64,000 nt of DNA from Buxus sempervirens (GCA_947561395.2 OX387186.1:45341220-45405219); one strand, 5' to 3'. Numbered from the stretch's first letter, positions 1 to 12,304 are shown. The notes: a model not told the origin generated them from the letters alone. Made by a program: numbers and translations.

Positions 1-96
1 TGTATATGTATATATGTTTGGTTTGGTTTTTAGGTTAAAGTGATCAGCTCTCAATTTGGTTTGGTTCGGTTCGGTTCAGCTTGGGTTGACGGTCAC
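1..96. repeat. Left piece of a GGTTTGGTT/GGTTCGGTT repeat, split by an LTR insertion
   Basis: This sequence matches 20031-20107 almost base for base, including the stretch about a shift at GTGATCAGCTC and the TTGGGTTGACGG segment. The match resumes at 8673 after the 97-8672 insertion. It is therefore the left part of a repeat copy that is uninterrupted at 20 kb. Confidence 0.75.
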
Positions 97-778
97 TGTA
101 ACGCCCCGAACCCGGGTCTATGCAAAACAAGCACCAAACCTGAATCCGAAGTGCTACTGGGCCCAAAGCAACTAATTACCAGTCATTTAAAATTTGAATA
201 ATTCCACTGAATATGAGAGTGCGAAAAATAAAACATCGAATTCACCAATAAGCGTGGCTTAGTGTAAACATCAAACTATCTCATCAATATAAAATAATAA
301 GTCTAGTGAATGGGTTTTCTAACATACTTTCTCTCATAATCAATTAGATCATAGAGTATCCATAAAAATAACATCTATATCAACCTCTAAATAGAAATCT
401 AATCAAGATAAGAATAATGCTCAGCACAGTAATCAGCAACTCCCCTTGTGCCAACCCCAATAACACTCTCACGAGGATTAGCTGAAAACAAAACAAAATA
501 AAACACGGATGAGATACGAATATCCCAGTAAGTAACACTATGCATTAATAAACAGTTTATATATAAAGAAAATAATCATGCTTTCATGCTCGATAAGGTA
601 AACGAATAATCACGATACAAATTGAACAATAAATCGTGCCCGAAATAAAGTCAGTTCATCATATAACTATCATTTCTGATCTGAAGATATTACCGGCCAT
701 CGAAATCACCGTAATCATCCAAAAAATAGAGTACTCCGCAAACAAACCAGATAAATTACTGTAGTTGAAAAGTCAACA

Positions 779-799
779 ATATATATATATATATATATA

Positions 800-846
<47 letters not shown>
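779..846. repeat. Compound (AT)n-(CT)n microsatellite
   Basis: About ten AT units are followed by about two dozen CT units with one short interruption. It lies inside the family I solo LTR. Confidence 0.95.
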
Positions 847-848
<2 letters not shown>

Positions 849-1199
849 TGTATAACCAAAACCCATAACTCATACCATAACATTAATTCTAGGACTCTTG
901 AGGAAAAGTAAGCCTTTTAAAGTTACTCATTGTTTACTACAACAACATGCGACTTATTTCACAAGAACTCCCAAAACATTAAACAAGTTGACGATACAAT
1001 ATAAATCAATTCTACAAGTTTCCCAAACAACACATATAGTCTTTTCCCTGATCAATGCATTCAGGTTAATCATATCATTTTAATATTTCCTTTCAAAACT
1101 ATTCTTATCAAGACATGGCTAAACCAATCAATCAATCTCTTTCCTTTTTAAATAAAATCATGTCATTCATATTTAATAAATAAATCTCACCATCCGATA

Positions 1200-1890
1200 G
1201 TAACATACCTCTACTGCAGGATGTAAATACATAGTACCTATATTTCCCCCATAGGAAATAGCTTATCTCACCCTCAGGTAGCAATTCATACACTCATCTT
1301 CCATGTAGGATGCAATCATGTAGTAATCACATCTCCCCCACATGTGGTATCTCCCCTGTAGGATGTAGTCCCATCGGAACTACATCTCTCACACAGGAGG
1401 TAACTCATCTCACCCTCAAGTGGCAATTCACATACTCATCTCCCATGTAAGATGCAATCACGTAATAATCACATCTCCCCCACATAAGGTACCCCTATAG
1501 GATGTAGTCCCATCGGAACTACATCTCCTCCACAGAAGATAACACATCTCTCTCGCAGAAGGTAATCACATATCTCCCCTGTGAGATGCAATCCAATCAA
1601 AACTACATCTCCCCCAACAGGAGGTCACATCTCACCCGTAGGTGGTAATCACATATCTCTCCTGTGCGATGCAATCCAATCTTGACTACATCTCCTCCAA
1701 CAGGAGGTCACATCTCACCCGCAGGTGGTAATCACATATCTCTCCTGTGGGATGCAATCCAATCTTGACTACATCTCCTCCAACAGGAGGTCACATCTCA
1801 CCCTCAAGTGGTAATCACATATCTCTCCTGTGGGATACAATCCAATCTTGACTACATCTCCTCCAACAGGAGGTCACATACCCTCAGGTG
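1200..1890. repeat. Degenerate ~80 bp tandem repeats inside the family I LTR
   Basis: Units built on ATCTCYCCTGTGGGATGCAA, ACTACATCTCC and AACAGGAGGTCACATCTC recur. The last three units (about 1636, 1716 and 1796) are nearly identical. The array continues at 7219-7330 on the far side of the nested LTR, so the nested element inserted into the array. Confidence 0.85.
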
Positions 1891-4800
1891 TGTGAGACAT
1901 GGAAAAATCACCGGGATGATTCCCCCTCCGTCATCACACGGGCTCAACGAAATATGGGAGAGTCACCACCATTCAGTTTTAAAGGTGTGAATGGGCACCA
2001 AAAGATTCAAAAATAAGCAAAAAGAGCTAAAAGGCCAATACTAGAATAAAAATAACCCTACTCGAAAATCAAATCTAGAGATGGGTAAGGGGATTAGATT
2101 ATGAACGAGGGAAGGTGTTAGGCACCCCCATCCACCCACACAAGGTGGTTGCCAAGTGTTGTTCATGCTAAAAAAATAAGAAAGCTTGCTAAATCATAAA
2201 AAACCTTGAAAAAGGATTAAACAAATATGTGATATTTTCACATGAGAAATCCAAATGAATTCCAGATCCTCTTTTATGTCAATATCACTTCTGGAATATC
2301 ACCAATAGATGGAAATCAAAGCAAAAATTGCACAAAACCCAAGTTGAGTCAAATCTGGAAAATTCGGTAAAAGATAATGCCATTTGTCTTGAAATCCTTC
2401 AAATCCAATTTAAATTGAATCAGACCAAATTCATTTGAAAGATTATGATAAATAGAAGACTCATGCAAATTTGCAATTAAATCCGGTTAAAAACCTAAGA
2501 GTTATCCTCCTTTAAAAATGCTGTTGGAGATAGTTAAAAGTGACAAGTGGGCAAGTTCGGAAAATTATTCAGAAAAATCGGCTCCATATAAATCTATGAA
2601 ATTTGGTGTGAATGAAGTCTGTATGGCCATCTTTCAAATGAAACTAGCCTCATAAAAAAATTCATTCGGATGTGCCTTGGGTGATCTCCCGAACAGGCCC
2701 CGAGGATTACAGGTTTGCCCAGAAAAGTGTTGTTGAGCAGTTCTGAGTAAATCTGCTACCCATGACACAAATGGAGTCAAACAATTATGAAACCAACTGG
2801 ATTTGAAATTAGACTCCCAAAGGAAAACACAGAAACAAGAATCACTCGAATCGAACTTAAAATGAACACATGGCGCTCAGTCGAAGTGACAGGTTCCATA
2901 ATCAGACCTGAATTGACCTATCAACTTCGACAGAGAGGTGTCAAAAATCCACATGATAGAAATTAATGAAATTTTACAGACATAAACTATACAGCCTTAC
3001 CTTTCCCATGGCTCTAGAATCACTCCAAAATTCATCCGGACGATAAAAGTTACGAGTGTCCGAAATTGGGGTACAGATGCTGTCCCGTTTTGCCACTTTT
3101 GAGTAAAATCAATTTAAAACAGTGATCAAGTGTGCTTGTTCCGTACAAGATGAATCAAAATCACTTGAAAAAGTGTTGAAGAACCTCTAAGAAAAATAGG
3201 GCACAAGCTTGGCTCACCATTCTCTCCGATTGGAGAGAATATGCCAAAAAGACCCCATATTGAGCAAAATTGCCCAAAACCGAGAGGTTGGACCTAGAGG
3301 CCTTCAATACTCAACAAAACTTTCTTGAAATCAATTTGAAAACCAACAAGAAATATCCCAGAATTATTTGAGGCTATTTATTCCAGATCTATCACAATGA
3401 ATGCAATAAATTCGAAATATAAGCCGAATCCGACAAAAAAGTGCTGTGTGCATGTGTAAAAATCCATTCTTCAATAATATAACAACATATACCTGTGAGA
3501 CATGGGAGAAATCACCGGAGATGATCATCCCTCCGTCAGCACACGAGGCTCAACGTAAAATAGGAGAGTCGCCACCATTCAGAATTTTGGGGTGTGAATG
3601 GACACCAAAAAGTTCAAAAATAATCAAAAATAGCTAAAAGGCAAATTCTAGAGTAAAAATAACTCTTCTTGAAAATCAAATCCAGAGATGGGTAAGGGGA
3701 TTAGATTATGAACGGGGGAAGGTGTTAGGCACCCCCATTCACCCACACAAGGTGGTTGCCAAGTGTTTGTTCATGCAAAAAAGATAAGAAAGCTTGCTAA
3801 AAATCATTAAAAACATTGGAAAAGAATTAAGTCAATGTGTGATATTTTCACATGAGGAATCCAAATGGATTCTAGATCCTCTTTTATGTCAATATCACTT
3901 CTGGAATATCAACAAAAATGGAAATCCAAAGTAAAAGTTGCACAAAACCAAGTTGAGTTAAATCCGGAAAATTCGGTGAAAAGTAATGTCATTTGTCTTG
4001 AAATCATTCAAAATCAATTTTAAATTGAATCAAACCAAATCCATTTGAAAGATCATGGTAAATAAGAGACTCATGCAAATTTTCAAGTAAATCCGGTTGA
4101 AATCCTAGGAGTTATGCTCCTTTAAAGTTGCTGCTGGGGAAAATCAAAAATGGAAAGTGGGCAACTTTGGAAAATTATTTAGAAAAATCCACTTGATAAA
4201 AATCCACGACATTTGGTGTGATTGAAGTCTGTATGGCCATCTTTCCAAAGAAACTAGCCTCATACAAAAATTCCTTCGGATGTGCCTTGGGTGGTCTCCC
4301 GAACAGGCCGCGAAGATCACATATTTACCCAGAAAAGTACTGATGAATAGTTCTGAGTAAATCCGTTACCAATAATTCAAATGGAGTCAAAAAATTATGA
4401 AACCAATTGGATTTGAAAATAAACTCATAAAGGAGTGCCCAGAAAAGAAAATCATTCGAATCGGACTTAAAACAAACACATGGCGCTCCGTCGAAGTGAC
4501 AAGTTCCGTATTTAAACCTGAACTGTCCAATCAACTTCGACAGAGAGGTGTCAAAAATCTGCTTGATAGAAATTAATGAAATTTGGTGGACATAAACTAG
4601 ACAGCCTCACCTTTCCCATGGTTCTAGAATCGCTCCAAAATTCATCCGGACGATGAAGTTATGAGCGTCCGAAGTAAGGGTACAGTTGCTGTCAAGCTAA
4701 GCCATTTTGAGTAAAACCAATGCAAAACTGTGACCAAGTGTGTGTAATTCGTGCAAAATGAACACAAAACCTTTAAAACTCATTTAAAAACATTCCAGAA

Positions 4801-5410
4801 TTGATTGAGGCCATTTATTTGTGATTTATCACAATGAATGTAATAAATCCCCAAATGTGAGCCTATCCCGCCAAAATAGTGCTATGTATGTGCAAGTGTG
4901 AAAAATCATACAAGATCAATATAACAATATAGCATGCATACATATTCATCAAAATAAGGTTCTAAAACAACCTAGGGTTCCGTTCCATTATCGTTTCCCT
5001 TTGTTCTCTCTCCCCGTTAAACACAGTTCTTCAAGATAATCATGGGGTACTTTGAATATGAAACGATTTTCAATCATTCAAAAAGGCTTTATGCTACATA
5101 GGTTCTAGCACTAAGGTCAATCCCCAGTCTCGTTTCTCCTAGATCCTGCCTTCACGTTTTACGGCTAGGGGGAATCTCGAGATACTTTGAGCCGGGGAAG
5201 GGTTTTCACACACATAGAAAGGCCTTATTCTACAGAAAGGTAGAAGAAGAGATCTAGATCTAGGAATGTAAAAACAAAATTTAAAAAGAGGTTTGAGGCT
5301 TACCTGGATTCTGGAAGCACTTCCGCAGCGGTTTCCCTCTTCTCTTGGAGCTCTTCTTGGCAAGAATTATTGGCAAGAGAGTTAATGGCCATTTGCTTAA
5401 GGAGGAGCCT

Positions 5411-5422
5411 CCTATTTATAGG
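5411..5422 (-). promoter_or_regulatory. Probable TATA box of solo LTR copy B
   Basis: The minus strand reads CCTATAAATAGG, about 410 bp from the LTR start. The equivalent site in copy A is identical. Confidence 0.6.
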
Positions 5423-5585
5423 CAAAGGCTAGGGTTAGGGTTTGCATGATGGTAGACACAACCTAATGTCTAGAGCCCACCAACCTTAACCCTAAGGCCA
5501 TTTCCGAGATTTCCTCTCATTTAATGAGGGATATGATGGTAAAAAGTGAAATCTCTCGGAAAACCCTAATTTTGAGCAAAACTTA

Positions 5586-5729
5586 TGTATCCGGCATATC
5601 AGGCCGGATACACAAGGGCCTTAATGTATCCGGCATATGATGCCGGATACACTGAAGTCTGCTTGTATCCGGCATGTTCCATCGGATACGAAGAAAAACA
5701 CTTGTATCCGGCCTGAGTTGCTGGATACA
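5586..5729. repeat. Four palindromes at an exact 39 bp period (copy B)
   Basis: Four 27-nt imperfect palindromes start at 5586, 5625, 5664 and 5703. Each has arms TGTATCCGGC / GCCGGATACA or a variant. The spacing is exactly 39 bp, and the array lies 100-245 bp from the LTR start (minus orientation), upstream of the TATA box. Confidence 0.9.
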
Positions 5730-6320
5730 AGGAAAAAACTCATTTTCTCAAATTCTGTGTTGGCCTTCAAGGAGATAATGATTTTTTATGATTATTGATC
5801 ATTTTGACAGTGCAATTTGGGGTGTCTACAATACCATGCATTCATATCAATCAAATAGGGTTCTAAAACAACCTAGGGTTCCGTTCCATTATCGCTTCCC
5901 TTAGTTCTCTCTCCCCATATAATGGTTCTTCGAGATAATCTTGGGGTACTTTGAATATGAAACGGTTTTCATAGAATCAAAAGGCTTATTCCAACAAGGT
6001 TCTAACACTAGGATCAATCCTCAGTCTCGTTTCCCCTAGATCCCACCTTCACGTTTTACGGCTAGGGGGAGTCTCGAGGTACTTTGAGTAGAGGAAGGGT
6101 TTTCACACACATAGAATAGGCCTTATTCTACAGAAAGGTAGAAGAAGAGAGCTAGACCTAGAATGTAAGAACAGAAAAATAAAGAGAGGTTTGAGGCTTA
6201 CCTGGGCTTCTGGAAGCACTACTGCAGCATTTCCCTTCTTCATTCGGAGCTCTTTGATCTCCAACTTCTTGGCAAAAGTTCTTTGCAAAAGTTATTGGCC
6301 ATTTGCTTGAGGAGGAGCCT

Positions 6321-6332
6321 CCTATTTATAGG
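6321..6332 (-). promoter_or_regulatory. Probable TATA box of solo LTR copy A
   Basis: It has the same CCTATAAATAGG minus-strand motif and the same flanks as in copy B. Confidence 0.6.
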
Positions 6333-6495
6333 CAAAGGCTAGGGTTAGGGTTTGCATGATGGTAGACACAAAATAATGTCTAGAGTCCACCAACCTTAAC
6401 CCTAAGGCTATTTCCGAGATTTCCACTCCTTTAATGAAGGATATGATGGTAAAAAGTGAAAACTCTCGGAAAACCCTAATTTTGAGCAAAAAGCT

Positions 6496-6639
6496 TGTAT
6501 CCGTCATGTCAGATCGGATACAAGCAATTCTCTTTGTATCTGACATTATCTGTCGGATACATCAAAGGTCCTTTGTATCCGACATTATCTGTCGGATACA
6601 ATAAAGATGTTTTGTGTCCAGCATTATCTGTCGGATACA
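6496..6639. repeat. Four palindromes at an exact 39 bp period (copy A)
   Basis: Units start at 6496, 6535, 6574 and 6613. They show TGTATCCGAC / GTCGGATACA arms with a TTATCT-type centre. The period is the same as in copy B, but many arm positions differ. Confidence 0.88.
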
Positions 6640-6659
6640 AAAAAAAGAAGCTTTTATCC

Positions 6660-6790
6660 GAATTTTAACAGAGGCAATACTTATTTACATGTAATATCGT
6701 TTAAGTAAATGTCCTCGTATTTTTTAATCTCCATTTACTTAAGATATTACATGTAAATAAGCAAACACCCCCCCCCCCCCCCCCATTTGA
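6660..6790. repeat. Inverted repeat plus a poly-C run in solo LTR copy A
   Basis: CTTATTTACATGTAATATC and its near complement GATATTACATGTAAATAAG flank a short spacer containing GTAAATGTCC. A run of about 17 C follows. A related block with CTTAAGTAAATGTCC and CATGTAAATAAGG occurs at about 25345-25415 in the other LTR family. Confidence 0.7.
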
Positions 6791-7790
6791 ATCCATTAAA
6801 AATAGTTCCAGACCCAAATTCCAAGTGAATAAAAAGTCAACTTTCCAGTTCCAGGCTAAATTCCAGTTTTTCAGGTCCGGTAAAAAGATTCAACATGTTA
6901 AAACCAAGGTATTCGTCTAGATTTAAAATCTCAAAAAATTCTTTTATGCAATAACATGGCTAAAACCTAATTACTGGGAAAAATTATCTTGAAATCTTAC
7001 TTTAAAAAATATTTCATTTTCTGGGGTCAAAAGTCAACAAAATTCAACCGGAAAAAGTTTGACTTTGCACAAAAGATTGAATTCGGGCCTTTTCCTTTGC
7101 GGTTTTGGATTCAAATGGGTTAAGGATCTCAAACCCAATGCAAAGAATTGAAAATTCCAATAAAATATTTCTCTCCTTCAAGATTTATCAAAAATCGTGC
7201 AATTTTGAAGTGTCTACAAGGTGGTAATCACATATCTCCCATGTGGGATGCAATCCAATCTGGACTACATCTCCACTACATCTCACACACAAGTGGTAAT
7301 CACATATCTCATCCGCAGATGGTAAACAATTCTCCCATTGTCATCATGGCATTTAATCTATTCTTTGGTTCACGAAAGAGTATAAATTCACAATCCAAAT
7401 CTCATATATAAAACAGTTTGTTCATGATCAATCTATAATCCAAAATCTATTGGCAATACTCTTTATATTTCAAAACATGGGCTCGATGTACACAGGTCTA
7501 TTATAAAAGCATTTTTATGAATTTCAGGACTTGAATCAAACCTAAAATAATGTGTTACATGTGTATAAGACAACCAAATCAATTTTAAACTGATTCTAGA
7601 GCAAGAGTTTTCCTTTCAAACCAAATTAAGACCTATTCTTATAGAGCGTACACAAATTATTTTGAATCAAACAATCAGTGGAAACAGTTCTTAAATACTT
7701 AATATTAGTTGGTTCAAATATTTAATAATATTAAAAGTCATTTTATATTGAAATTTCTCTCAAAATTCAGAAAAATGAGAATCTGTGATG

Positions 7791-8030
7791 GTCGCTCGAC
7801 CCAGGCGCTTAGGCGATCTGGTTGGGCATCCTCACATTAAATAAATCAGAAAACAACAACAGGCGCTCAACGTGGGCGCTTAAGCGATCAAATAGGCGAC
7901 TTAAATAATTTTCCAGATTTGAACTATCGCTCGACCCTGGTCGCTTAAGCGATCGGTTGGGCGACTATTCAACAAAGATTTATGGGCGAGTCACTAGACA
8001 GGATCGCTCAGGCGATCGTGTCGAGCGCTT
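7791..8030. repeat. Four compound palindromes in the family I LTR
   Basis: Units near 7791, 7861, 7926 and 7984 each combine an inner palindrome (CGCTTAAGCGATC type) with outer arms (TCGCTCGACCC ... GGTTGGGCGA). The segment is much richer in GC than its surroundings. The equivalent region of the 23.4-26.7 kb copy carries GATTAATCGC-type palindromes instead. Confidence 0.75.
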
Positions 8031-8672
8031 TTACAATAGCGGCTAAATCCAACTTCCGAAATAGGTTTTTACGCAATATACTACATTTTGTACATATAAA
8101 TCAACTCTAAAGTATTCATAAACATATATTCAACACTTCCAAATCATGCTAGACGATCAAACCTAAGTAAAACACAATATCGACTAAACGAGTGTGCTAC
8201 CTACCGCTCGATCGATCGAGGAATACTGTCTCTCCTCTTCTTCTTCTGTTTCCCTTTTTTTTTAACCCAATCTCTCTTCTTCAGAAAAACAGAACTCCTT
8301 CAAGCATCCAAATCTCCAGCCAGCAACTCTCCTTCTGTCGTTCTTCCTTCTCCTTTCTCAGCCGCCAGAGACAAAATAACACATACGATAGGGTATACGA
8401 TTCCTTAAGAGAGAAAACCGTATTTTAATAGGAGTTATCCCATGCATCCCATTTCTACCACTCACCATACATCTACCCAATAAGACTTGAAATAACTCTT
8501 TAAACTATACTCATCCTTATATCTCAAGATCCAACGGTCAGATCTGCTTCATATTCTGGATCTCCTTCTTCCATCTGATCATCTATATAACCCAATCATA
8601 GATTTAGCACAATCACATTAAATTTTAAGTTATTTAATTAATTAATAATTCCAGAAATTTCGGGGTCCTACA

Positions 8673-8810
8673 GTCGTAAACCTTTTGGTTTTACGTTGAT
8701 GTAAACCTAGACCAAATCGAACCGTGTTGTACCCCTCATGTTAGCAAGTGTATGAATGGGATCCCATCTACAATATAAGGATAAAGAGATAGGACAAAGA
8801 TAGAAAGTTG
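8673..8810. repeat. Right piece of the split repeat (matches 20107-20255)
   Basis: GTCGTAAACCTTTTGG through the GATAAAGAGATAGG segment is nearly identical to 20107-20255. It completes the copy that starts at position 1. Nothing recognisable was seen between 8811 and 9369. Confidence 0.8.
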
Positions 8811-9369
8811 GGAAATATGATTATTATGCATCTGCATCTCACCAACCTACTCGCATAATTTGGAATATCTTATTTAGTCTCCAAAGGTTGCTAATGTGTC
8901 ATCCTTTTCTCTATCTTTTCTAGCCTTACATTTTAGGTCCTAATGGCCTTATGTGCCCTGCATCCTTTGCAGCAAAAAATTCTCCCTTTTTGGGTAGGGA
9001 TAGGTTGATCCATTAATATAAAAAAATTAATTTAAACATCCAGTGTATAAAGTTGTTTGGATTTTTTAATTTGAATAGACCAATGAAAACCGTGTTGGTA
9101 TTTTCATGAAACAACTCAAACAAGGGATGAAGATCAAAGGAAGATCATCAATGATTTATGACTTCCATAGTTTTTAAAGTAACTGTTAGACTGAATGATT
9201 TATTGGTTGAAAAACAATTATTTCCTTCCTTATCTATGTCTTTATAAAATCCATACTAATTAGTATGGCTATATCTTAATCTCCCTTTAAATTTATTTAT
9301 ATATATATATATATATTTATAATTTTAAAATTATTGATAGCCTACTAAGCTAATTGTAAAATTTTTTAA

Positions 9370-9770
9370 GGTAAATTACACTTACCTCCCTTGAGGTATG
9401 ACATAATTACACTTACCTCCCTTGGGGTTTCTGATATAACACTGTCACCCCTTGACATTTATGTGTGGGTCACACTAACACCCCCTCACTACATTTTTCG
9501 TATTAAAAAATAAATAACTTTTGAATATATGACTAAAAATTAATTTTCTAAATTAATTTTTAGTCATACATTCACAAGTTATTTATTTTTTAAAATTAAT
9601 TTTTAGTCATACATTCAAAAGTTATTTATTTTTTAATACCGAAAATGTAGTGAGGGGGGTGTTAGTGTGACCCACACATAAACGTCAAGGGGGGACAGTG
9701 TTATATCAGAAACCCCAAGGGAGTAAGTGTAATTATGTCATACCTCAAGGGAGGTAAGTGTAATTTGCCC
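9370..9770. mobile_element. 401 bp Mutator-like foldback MITE
   Basis: The two halves are inverted copies of each other almost from end to end. Termini are GGTAAATTACACTTACC and GGTAAGTGTAATTTGCCC. The 10 bp direct repeat AATTTTTTAA flanks both ends (9360-9369 and 9771-9780), fitting a 9-10 bp Mutator-type target duplication. It has no coding capacity. Confidence 0.9.
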
Positions 9771-10207
9771 AATTTTTTAACATTGTTCCCTTTGAATAGT
9801 TGTTATTTTATATAAGCATGCGCGGTGGGCCTGACGTGTCGCGGGCCTGGCGGGCCCAATACCCCAGCCCGGCGGGCCAAACCGTTTAAATTAAAAAAAA
9901 AAACTTTAAAAAATCCCAAAAAATTTCTGTAAAATACTTTTATTATTCACAAAATTGTCTTACACATATTGGGATAAATTTTGCTCAAAAAAATATAAAT
10001 TCATTAATTATCACAAGTATACTTACAACTTTGCAAAAATTACATAATTACTTGAACAAATAATACTGCATCACTATAGTATAAACACATCCCAACTAGG
10101 TTGGCACCCACTCATCTATCTATCATTTGCAGTTTAAAAGGAAAAAAAAAAAAGAAAGAAAGTACAATTCCTATACTTTGATTACAAAAATTATAACAAA
10201 ACTTAGA

Positions 10208-12304
10208 CTACTCTGGTTGACTAAAATCAATATTCAAATCATCAAAGTCTCCAGCAAGTTGATCATCTTCATATTCTTGTTCTCTCAGTTCTGCCCTTAA
10301 CCAATCTGTAAGACTTACACATGCTTGCACCATTTCCGGCATTAATCTGCTCCTGTAATCATCAACGGTTCGTCCACCTGCACTAAAAGCTGATTCCGAT
10401 GCAACTGCGGACACCGGAACCGTTAGTAGATCACGTGCCATGACGGAAAGCACAGGATAATTAACCTGATTTTGCTTCCACCATATCAAAATGTTAAAAG
10501 CATTATGCTCTTCTATAGTATTGAAACTCATTGGGGGGCTTTCTAAAAAAATCATTAATTCAGATGATCCCCCACTGCTAGATGCTGGTTGTTTTCCCTT
10601 TCTTCTCCCACTTAAAAATTTCCAAGGGGAATTATCTGGTAGTGTTTGTTGGGTTTACGTATGACCTTGTATGCTACTACTAGTATCGTATTCACAAAAA
10701 AAGTCTTTCTAATAGATTTCTTATTTTACTTATATCTATTTAAAAAGTAGAATTCATATTCTCATTCATTCCATCTATTAAGTCTTCAACTCCTAATTTA
10801 ACCCTAGGGTCTATTGTAGTAGCTAAACAATATAAATTAGGCATCTCTTGCCAATATTTTAAAATTTTAGTTTCCATTGCAGGGTAATTTCCTTAGCAAT
10901 GGGTACATTTCTATATTGTTTAAAACAAATACTTATTTGATATAAACAAGTTATAATACTTGAAGATGTTGGGTAATAAACCACTGATAAATATCTTGTT
11001 GCATCATAAAAAACTTTTAAAAAATCTCTTAAAATTTCGGCTATTTGCCAATCAAGATCCTCTAATTCACTTTCAGGCATTTTAGTTTTATAAAATATTG
11101 CAATTTCTTGTTTTAATCCTAGTGCAGCTTCTAGCATTAAATATGTTGCGTTCCACCTATGTTCAACATCTAGGGTAATTTTTTTATATTTCTTTCCTAA
11201 AGTTTCACAATAATATTTAAATTCTCTAGCGGTTGTGCTAGATTGTTTTATATATCTTACTGTATCTCTAATATTTATTAAATGATATTGAACAATTTTT
11301 AATCCATCTTGTACAACTAAATTAAGGATATGACAAGCACACTTAACATGAAATAAACTTCCATCTATATTTAAGTTTAATTGTTGTCTTAATATTCCTA
11401 CTGTAACATTATTTGCACTTGCATTATCAAATGCTAGAGCCATTATTTTATTGTGTATTTTATAATTTCTTAGATTTCTACTTATAGCATTTGATATATT
11501 TAGTCCAGTATGGCTAGCATCTAATGGTTCAAAAGTTATTATTCTTTTTTCCATATTCCAATTTTCATCAATATAATGTGCAGTTATAACTAAATAACTT
11601 ATTTGTTGTCTACTTGTCCAAATATCTGAGGTTAAAGCTATCTTAAAGGTATTGTTTGACAAAGTTTCTATTAATGCAGTTTTCATTTTTCCATATAATT
11701 TTATAGCATCCTTTCTTAAAGTGTGGCGTGAAAAAGGTTTAAATTCTATTGCTAAATATTTAGTTATTAAACGGTGAAATCTTTTAGAATCTATTAATCT
11801 AAAGGGTAATTCTTCTTGAATTACCCACTTTACTATTTCAAGCCTAGTTTCTTCTTAATTAAAAACAAAATTACTCATAGCAACACTACTAGTAGAAATT
11901 TGGGTTTGCCTACGGTCAATTTGGATATGTTTTGGAAGGCATTTCTGCAAATGCCAATTCAAGTGGCCTGTACCACCTTTGCCTTTACAATTAAAATTTT
12001 TTTTGCAATGGTTACACACTGCCCTCTCTTCACTCCCTACACTTTCAATTGTAAAATTGAGCCAAACACCGGAGGTTCTACTCCTCTTGGTGCTCCTAGG
12101 TGGTAGGGAAGACGATCCCATATCTTGTGAAGGTAATTCTGTTTCAAGATCTTGGATGGGAGAGTCATTATATTGGGGTTGGGTTATATCATCAGAAAAT
12201 GTTAGGTCAGAAAGGGGTCTAAGATATTCCCTTTCTTCAGTGTCAAAAAACATAGGATACCTAGGGTCTATTATCAAATTTTTGGAAAAAAAACTTCTTA
12301 ACAA
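10208..12304 (-). pseudogene. hAT transposase (zinc-finger BED, RICESLEEPER-like), broken
   Basis: Three adjacent minus-strand open segments follow the usual hAT order. First is a BED zinc finger (12304-11855: CNHCKKNF ... HLNWHLQKC). Next is the catalytic and insertion region (11686-10859: LTSDIWTS, AFDNASANN, HVKCACHILNLVVQDGL, HRWNATYLML). Last is the hATC dimerisation domain (10555-10208: WWKQNQVNYPVLSVMARDLL, VPVSAVASESAFSAGGR). A TAA interrupts the frame at about 11857, a frame change occurs near 10880, and more stops lie in 10560-10800. A TATAAATA box on the minus strand at about 12630-12640 suggests the old promoter. The protein cannot be made intact, so any mobility would depend on another copy. 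Confidence 0.9.

Larger units (their letters stand above)
3494..5830 (-). mobile_element. Solo LTR of family II, copy B (nested in copy A)
   Basis: It begins TGTGAGACATGGGAG and ends GGGGTGTCTACA, with an exact 5 bp duplication ATACC at 3489-3493 and 5831-5835. It is 2337 bp and is similar throughout to copy A, which is longer mainly because of extra sequence at about 6660-7200. No protein-coding domain was seen. Short reading frames inside it are not convincing. Confidence 0.9.
1891..7218 (-). mobile_element. Solo LTR of family II, copy A (interrupted by copy B)
   Basis: It begins TGTGAGACATGG and ends GTGTCTACA. The target duplication AGGTG is exact on both sides (1886-1890 and 7219-7223). 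Read on the minus strand it starts TGTAGACAC, a typical plant LTR start. After removing copy B it is about 2.99 kb. Its two halves align with copy B, including the TATA box and a four-unit palindrome array. No internal coding domain is present. Confidence 0.88.
97..8672 (-). mobile_element. Solo LTR of family I, interrupted by two nested solo LTRs
   Basis: The ends are TGTAACGCCCCGAACC at the left and GGGGTCCTACA at the right, so it runs TG...CA. The uninterrupted paralogous site at 20100-20115 reads GACGGTCGTAAACC. Here the flanks are GTCAC and GTCGT, a 5 bp target duplication with two substitutions on the left. Its left end is the reverse complement of the right end of the 23442-26742 element, so it is the same family inverted. 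Without the nested insertion and its duplicated target it is about 3.24 kb, close to the 3.3 kb of the other copy. A TATATAGA box on the minus strand near 8583-8594 fits minus-strand transcription. No gag-pol and no second LTR were seen, so I call it a solo LTR. Confidence 0.75.

Noticed and set aside
5586-6640. Possible CRISPR-like array
   Set aside because: The repeats are short palindromes within plant LTRs, and the 12 bp spacers are not unique captured sequences.
97-8672. Reading the ends as a CACTA-type transposon (CACTG start, inverted ACTGTA...CCCCGAA ends)
   Set aside because: The uninterrupted copy at 20 kb and the related 23442-26742 element with an exact 5 bp duplication favour TG...CA LTR termini. 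The short inverted similarity is explained by LTR ends and the shared CCCCGA motif.
10208-12304. hAT transposase as a domesticated functional host gene
   Set aside because: In-frame stops and frame changes disrupt it and typical transposon ends are nearby.
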